Source: Nephromyces sp. MM_2019 (taxonomy: Eukaryota; Apicomplexa; Aconoidasida; Nephromycida). From it: 29,384 nucleotides of DNA. The stretch covers positions 1-29,384 of the forward strand of contig JADHZB010000499.1 in NCBI GenBank assembly GCA_015657535.1, written 5' to 3'. Shown piece by piece: positions 25,101-29,384 of this stretch; the first letter of the stretch is position 1; the number at the start of each line of letters is the position of its first letter. The notes under the pieces are model-generated. The model was not told the DNA's origin, ran no database searches, and saw only the letters and a program-made list of their open reading frames with translations. The position numbers were made by a program, and so were the translations under genes.

Positions 25101-28100
25101 GTAACTACACCTGAAAAATGGGATATTATTACACGTAGGGCCGGTGAGCGTACATACACACAACTTGTTCGACTCATTATTTTTGATGAAATTCATTTAT
25201 TACATGATTCACGTGGACCTGTATTAGAGGCAATTATTGCACGCACAATACGTACAATTGAAACAACACAAGAATTTATCAGATTGGTTGGTTTATCAGC
25301 TACACTTCCTAATTATGAAGATGTTGCACATTTTATGAGGGTCAAACCAGATGTAGGCTTATTTTATTTTGGTAATCATTATAGACCTGTACCTTTGTTA
25401 CAAACATACATTGGTATAAAGGATAAGAAAGCAATAAAACGTTATAATTCAATGAATGATGTAACCTATGAAAAGGTTATGGAAAATGCAGGTAAAAACC
25501 AAGTTTTGATATTTGTACACAGTAGGAAAGAAACTGCAAAAACAGCTCGAGCTCTACGTGATTTAGCCCTCAAGAATGACACACTTGCACGCTTCCTACA
25601 AGAAGATTCAAACTCTCGACAAATCTTACAACGTGAAGCAACAGAGACAGCTAGAACAAATGATTTGAAGGAGATATTACCCTATGGTTTTGCTATTCAT
25701 CATGCAGGTTTACCACGTATAGATCGTAAATTGGTTGAAGATTTATTTGCTGATCGTCATATACAAGTACTTGTATCTACAGCTACATTAGCTTGGGGTG
25801 TTAATTTACCTGCACACACAGTTATAATCAAAGGTACACAGGTTTATAAACCTGAGAAAGGGTGTTGGACTGAATTATCATCATTAGATGTAATGCAAAT
25901 GATGGGTAGAGGTGGTCGTCCACAATATGATAGTTCAGGACATGGTATCATCATAACGAATCATTCTGAATTACAATTTTATCTTTCATTAAATAATCAA
26001 CAACTCCCTGTTGAATCACAAATGATATCAATGTTACCAGATATATTGAATTCTGAAATTGTATTGGGGAGTGTACGTACACGGCAAGAAGCAGTAAATT
26101 GGTTAGCATACACATATTTATATATACGTATGTTGAAGAATCCACAACTCTACAACATTAGTGAAAATGAAATTGAAGAGGATAAATTGTTAGAACAGCG
26201 TAAGACAGACCTAGTACATTCCGCCCTAATCTTATTAGATAAACACAACCTAATTAAGTATGATCGACGTACAGGTCATTGTCAAGTAACTGCCTTAGGT
26301 CGTGTAGCAAGTCATTATTATGTAAAACACCCAACAATTTCTGTATTTAATGAATATCTTAAACCTACATTATCTGATATAGAATTATTTAGGTTATTTT
26401 CACTTTCTAATGAATTCAAACACATACCTATTAGAGAAGAAGAAAAAATGGAACTAGCCAAATTGATTGGTAATGTTCCTATACCTGTCAAAGGGAGTGC
26501 GGAAGAAAGCTGCAGTAAAGTAAATGTATTATTACAAGCTTATATATCACGATTGAAGTTAGAAGGGTTTGCGCTTATGTCAGATATGGTGTACGTACAG
26601 CAAAGTGCGGGTCGTATAATGCGGGCATTATTTGAAATTTCTTTGAAACGTCAATGGGCTAATTTATCAAGGAAATTACTTAATTTTTGTAAGATGATTG
26701 ATCGTCGAATGTGGGGTACTATGACACCTCTTAGACAATTTAAGAAGATATCAGATGAGTTGATAAGGAAGATTGAAAGTAAGGATTTTCCTTGGTCACG
26801 TTATTATGATTTATCATCTTCTCAGATTGGTGAATTCTTAGGTTTACAACCTATGGGTTCAAAATTGATTCATAGATATATACACACATTCCCAAGATTA
26901 GAATTAAATGCATGTGTACATCCGCTTGCACGTACATGCCTTATGATTGAATTAAATATAACACCTGATTTTTATTGGGATCCAGAAATCCATTCAAATT
27001 CTGAATTATTTTGGGTATTCGTTGAAGACGTTGATTGTGAAGTTATTTTACATCATGAAGTATTCATATTAAAGAAATTTGATCATGGTGCTGAATTTAC
27101 ACTCAATTTCACTGTACCTATCCTTGAGACACCTTCACCCAATATATTTATTAGGCTTGTAAGTGATCGCTGGTTACAGAGTGAATACACTCTTGCAGTA
27201 TCTTTCAAAGACCTTATCTTACCTGAAAAAAATCCACCACACACAGAATTATTAGATTTACAACCTTTACCAGTTACAGCCTTACGTTACCCTGAAGCTG
27301 AAGCACTTTATACTACACAATTCAAAGTATTTGACCCTATACAGACACAAGTTTTCTCTACTGTGTATGGTTCTAATGAAAATATACTTATCTGTGCACC
27401 CCCAGCCTCTGGTAAAGATATCTGTGCTGAATTTGCTATACTACGTATGATGAGACAAGATAGTATACGTAGAGCTGTTTATTTAGCTCCCTATGAAAAA
27501 ATTGCTAAAGAAAAATTAAGTATATACACACACAAATTTGGTAAATTTCTTGGTTTAACAGTTAATGAATTAACGGGTGAAATGCAAACTGATTTAAAGG
27601 TATATTGTAATTATGTATATAAATTGAACAGGAAGGGAAGGGATGTGTATATATAATTTGTTTGTCTGTATGTGGGTGGGAGGAGAGGGGGATTAAATGG
27701 TTAGTGTGTGTGGGGGGAGTGGGGGGAGTGAGGGGAGGTGTTGTATTGTATATACATATATATATATTATGTGTTGGGTTTATATGATGATTTAGTGAGT
27801 AGATTGATATATTACTGAATGTGTAAATGTATGTTGTATAAGGGATATATATATATATATATATATATTATTTTAGGATCTGTATAGTCTATATATTTAG
27901 CTTATGATGTATAAGAAAATGTAGGGCACTTGAATTGTAAATATTACGATAAATTTATACATTGAAGTAATAACTATATAAATACACATTGCACTCCTTA
28001 TACATATTATATATATATTTATGTGTGTGTGTGTGTCTCTATAGATATTAGAACAAAGTAATTTGGTTATTACAACACCTGATAAATGGGACTATCTCTC

Positions 28101-29384
28101 TAGAAGATGGAAAAACCGTAAAGTATTACAAAATATAAGTTTATTTATTGTGGATGAATTACAACTAATAAACAGTGAAATAGGCTCAACTTTAGAGGTG
28201 TGTGTATCACGTATGAAATATATTTCAGCCCAAGTACAATCAACAATTCGAATGTTTGGTATGGCCTGTTCGATAGCCAACGCCAAAGATGTTGGTGAAT
28301 GGCTTGGTGCTGGTACAAATGGTTAGTTTGAGTTAAAATACGTACACACACACACATACACAAACACACATACATACACACACACACACCAACACACACA
28401 CACACCAACACACCAACACACACATACATACACACACATATACCAAGACACATTCGCGCATTTTATATATATATTGAAACATACACTCTATAGAGATATA
28501 CATAATTTTTTTCACATATACTATAACATACCCCCGCATATATATATTTATTTTTATATATATACAATAAAATAAGTTATATTGAAATAAATGATACTTA
28601 TTTAGACAAAGCATGTTATATATTCATATTGTACCTCATTTTATACCCTCTATCTTAACCAAACATACAAACATATTTTCCCTTTAAATTATTTTTATTT
28701 TTTCAATTTTTTTTTTTACACACAGGTTTCTTTAATTTCAATCCAAATGTACGTACAGCCCCTCTTGAAATTTCAATGCATGGTTTTGAAATTTATCATC
28801 GAAATTCACGTTTATTAGCAATGTCTAAGCCTGTATATCAGGCTATAAAACACTATGCATTTGATAGGCCAACCATTATCTACACACCAGACCGTAAACA
28901 ATGTCGTTTAACAGCTATTGATTTATTATTACAAACTGCTGCTGATAATACACCTCCTCAATTCCTACACACATCTGGTATATATTTCAAATATTATCTA
29001 TATATATGTTTTATATATGTATCTATTATGTATTTATATGATCAATATTATCATAACACTTGATCTTGATTTATAATATAAACTCCCTGTTTTTAAATTA
29101 TATATATATATATATATATTAATCACATGCACACACACATAGAAACACACACAGACACAAACACACCTATGCACATACACACACATATACACACAGGCAC
29201 ACACACATATACATATATATTAAAATTTCTTTTTAGATGAAAAAATGGATGAATATATAAATGATGTGCGTGAGAAAACATTAAAAGAAACATTAAAAGG
29301 CGGTATAGGTTATTTTCATGAAGGGTTTACATCGTCTGAACGTACACACATTGAAAATTTATTTAAACGTGGACATATACAAGT
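18941..29384 (+). CDS. BRR2: BRR2/SNRNP200, U5 snRNP DExD/H-box RNA helicase; 13 exons, 3' end outside the window
   Basis: Exons are 18941-18985, 19883-20089, 20663-20860, 21258-21390, 22009-22145, 22671-22933, 23292-23349, 23664-23834, 24028-24192, 24663-27599, 28045-28321, 28726-28977 and 29237-29384 (open), all in phase, giving 1,663 codons of an expected ~2,100. BRR2 unwinds U4/U6 to activate the spliceosome. Exons 1-9 encode the regulatory N-terminal region (QYEY near the start, [36 protein letters not shown]). Exon 10 carries cassette 1 with intact motifs: Walker A APTGAGKT (522-529), DEIH (634-637), SAT (671-673), [15 protein letters not shown] and motif [14 protein letters not shown] (from 871), followed by winged-helix and Sec63 regions. 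Cassette 2 starts at about residue 1310. It has APPASGKD (1371-1378) in place of APTGSGKT and DELQ (1475-1478) in place of DEVH, so it looks like an inactive pseudo-helicase, as in yeast. The last readable block is the helix before motif V ([13 protein letters not shown]). Without splicing after exon 10 the frame stops at 27654-27656. Confidence 0.95.
19060..19882. repeat. CA/C-rich tract in BRR2 intron 1
   Basis: Most of intron 1 (18986-19882, 897 nt) is CACACA/CATACA/CCC-rich on the sense strand, densest from 19680 to 19870, with C runs at about 19180-19190 and 19205-19211. It yields long T/H/P/L-rich shadow frames that I do not accept as proteins. Confidence 0.85.
20367..20612. repeat. 41-bp tandem repeat, six units, in BRR2 intron 2
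   Basis: Units begin at 20367, 20408, 20449, 20490, 20531 and 20572, each 41 bp, starting CCTATATCATT (TCTAGATCATT in unit 1) and ending in a CACACA-type string plus TAC. Units 3 and 5 are identical by eye. Units 4 and 6 share the variants CATTAAATACACCATTTAAA, so the last four copies are an 82-bp dimer repeated twice. This is a minisatellite with higher-order structure, inside the 573-nt intron 20090-20662. Confidence 0.9.
20870..21060. repeat. Degenerate TTGGGATATACACACA repeat family in BRR2 intron 3
   Basis: The core TTGGGATA or TTGGATA followed by an AC-rich string recurs about eight times between 20880 and 21030 at spacings of roughly 17-30 bases, first as TTATTGGGATA, then as TTTGGATATACACA, then again as TTATTGGGATATATAC. 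It occupies the first half of intron 3 (20861-21257). Confidence 0.75.
21099..21170. repeat. 24-bp tandem repeat, three units, in BRR2 intron 3
   Basis: Three copies starting at 21099, 21123 and 21147 of a 24-bp unit beginning ATTGATAATTATATATACAC and ending in ACAC. The copies look identical. They lie 88 bases upstream of exon 4. Confidence 0.9.
21391..21955. repeat. (TG)n-rich tract filling BRR2 intron 4
   Basis: Nearly all of intron 4 (21391-22008) is TG/TATG repeat on the sense strand, starting directly at the donor (gtgtgtgtgt). Within it a segment of about 36 bp containing TTTATTGCTGTTTGTGTGTG is duplicated 67 bp apart (from about 21621 and 21688). Long C/V/M-rich shadow frames come from this tract and are not genes. 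Confidence 0.9.
22160..22670. repeat. TA, then CA, then TG repeat tracts in BRR2 intron 5
   Basis: Intron 5 (22146-22670) has (TA)n at 22163-22190, CA-rich DNA at 22200-22245, and TG/TA-rich DNA from about 22363 to the acceptor. AC near the 5' end and GT near the 3' end makes the intron RNA self-complementary. Confidence 0.8.
22934..23190. repeat. TG-rich intron 6 of BRR2 with a 19-bp tandem repeat
   Basis: From 23113, a 19-bp unit GATATGGGGTGTGCTGTGT is repeated (23113, 23132, 23151 with GG for GA, and a partial copy at 23170). Looser copies of GTGTGATATGGGGTGT precede it from about 23008. It forms a G/T-rich block on the sense strand of intron 6 (22934-23291). Confidence 0.85.
23845..24021. 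repeat. CA, TA and TG tracts in BRR2 intron 8
   Basis: Intron 8 (23835-24027) has ACACACAC-type DNA near 23850-23875, a (TA)n run near 23965-23985, and TGTGTGTGTG near 24005-24021, just before the aacag acceptor. The two ends are complementary and could fold the intron into a hairpin. Confidence 0.75.
24193..24662. repeat. AT/CA-rich intron 9 of BRR2 with a C-run
   Basis: The intron between exons 9 and 10 has (TA)n near 24363-24394, CA-rich DNA from 24480 to 24650 and a C-rich run at about 24616-24626. No exon is visible inside. Confidence 0.75.
27673..27738 (+). other. G-run cluster (possible G-quadruplex) in BRR2 intron 10
   Basis: On the sense strand GGGTGGG, GGGGG, GGGGGG, GGGGGG and GGGG fall within 66 bases, starting 73 bases after the donor at 27600. 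Spacing between several runs is 2-4 bases (for example GGGGGGAGTGGGGGGAGTG), which meets the usual four-run pattern for a DNA or RNA G-quadruplex. Such G density is exceptional in this AT-rich window. Confidence 0.6.
28338..28443. repeat. (CA)n-rich tract in BRR2 intron 11
   Basis: CACACA and CACCAACACA strings occupy the 5' third of intron 11 (28322-28725). The 3' end has a T-rich run (about 28710-28717) followed by ACACACAG as acceptor. Confidence 0.85.
29097..29220. repeat. TA then CA tract in BRR2 intron 12
   Basis: Intron 12 (28978-29236) has (TA)n at 29099-29119 and CA-rich DNA at 29127-29210, ending in TTTCTTTTTAG before exon 13. Confidence 0.8.

Overview
This is a stretch of AT-rich nuclear DNA from a eukaryote. 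The genes are split by spliceosomal GT-AG introns, two of the encoded proteins are spliceosome or Integrator components, the standard genetic code fits every exon, and there are no operons. Non-coding DNA is full of (TA)n, (TG)n and (CA)n tracts. The organism cannot be fixed from the sequence. A unicellular parasite-like lineage (for example an alveolate/apicomplexan relative) is possible but unproven. I rebuilt five multi-exon genes by hand from protein-family similarity plus splice-phase agreement. All exon joins below keep the reading frame.

Layout. 1-3085: repeat-rich DNA with no gene found. 3086-4472 (+): small single-domain rhodanese (TSTD1/GlpE type), 4 exons, 125 aa, with an N-myristoylation-like start. 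6170-8885 (+): START-domain lipid-transfer protein, 5 exons, about 571 aa, with a hydrophobic N-terminus and a 130-residue insertion inside the START fold. 9584-12142 (-): Integrator subunit 9-like pseudo-nuclease, 2 exons, 751 aa. 12884-16257 (-): mitochondrial carrier family protein closest to the peroxisomal PMP34/SLC25A17 type, 9 exons, 402 aa. 18941 to the right edge (+): BRR2/SNRNP200, the U5 snRNP helicase, 13 exons seen, 1,663 codons, cut off inside the second helicase cassette.

The genes do not form a pathway. BRR2 unwinds U4/U6 during splicing, INTS9 belongs to the snRNA and pre-mRNA 3'-end cleavage complex, and the other three are sulfur-transfer, lipid-transfer and carrier proteins. 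START and INTS9 converge. The carrier lies upstream of INTS9 on the same strand, and the carrier and BRR2 diverge across a 2.7-kb spacer.

The most distinctive property is structural. BRR2 introns are built from AC-rich or GT-rich dinucleotide tracts, minisatellites and a G-run cluster, whereas the 11 kb holding START, INTS9 and the carrier is almost free of such repeats. I see no mobile element, tRNA, rRNA, CRISPR array or recognisable defence or toxin system.
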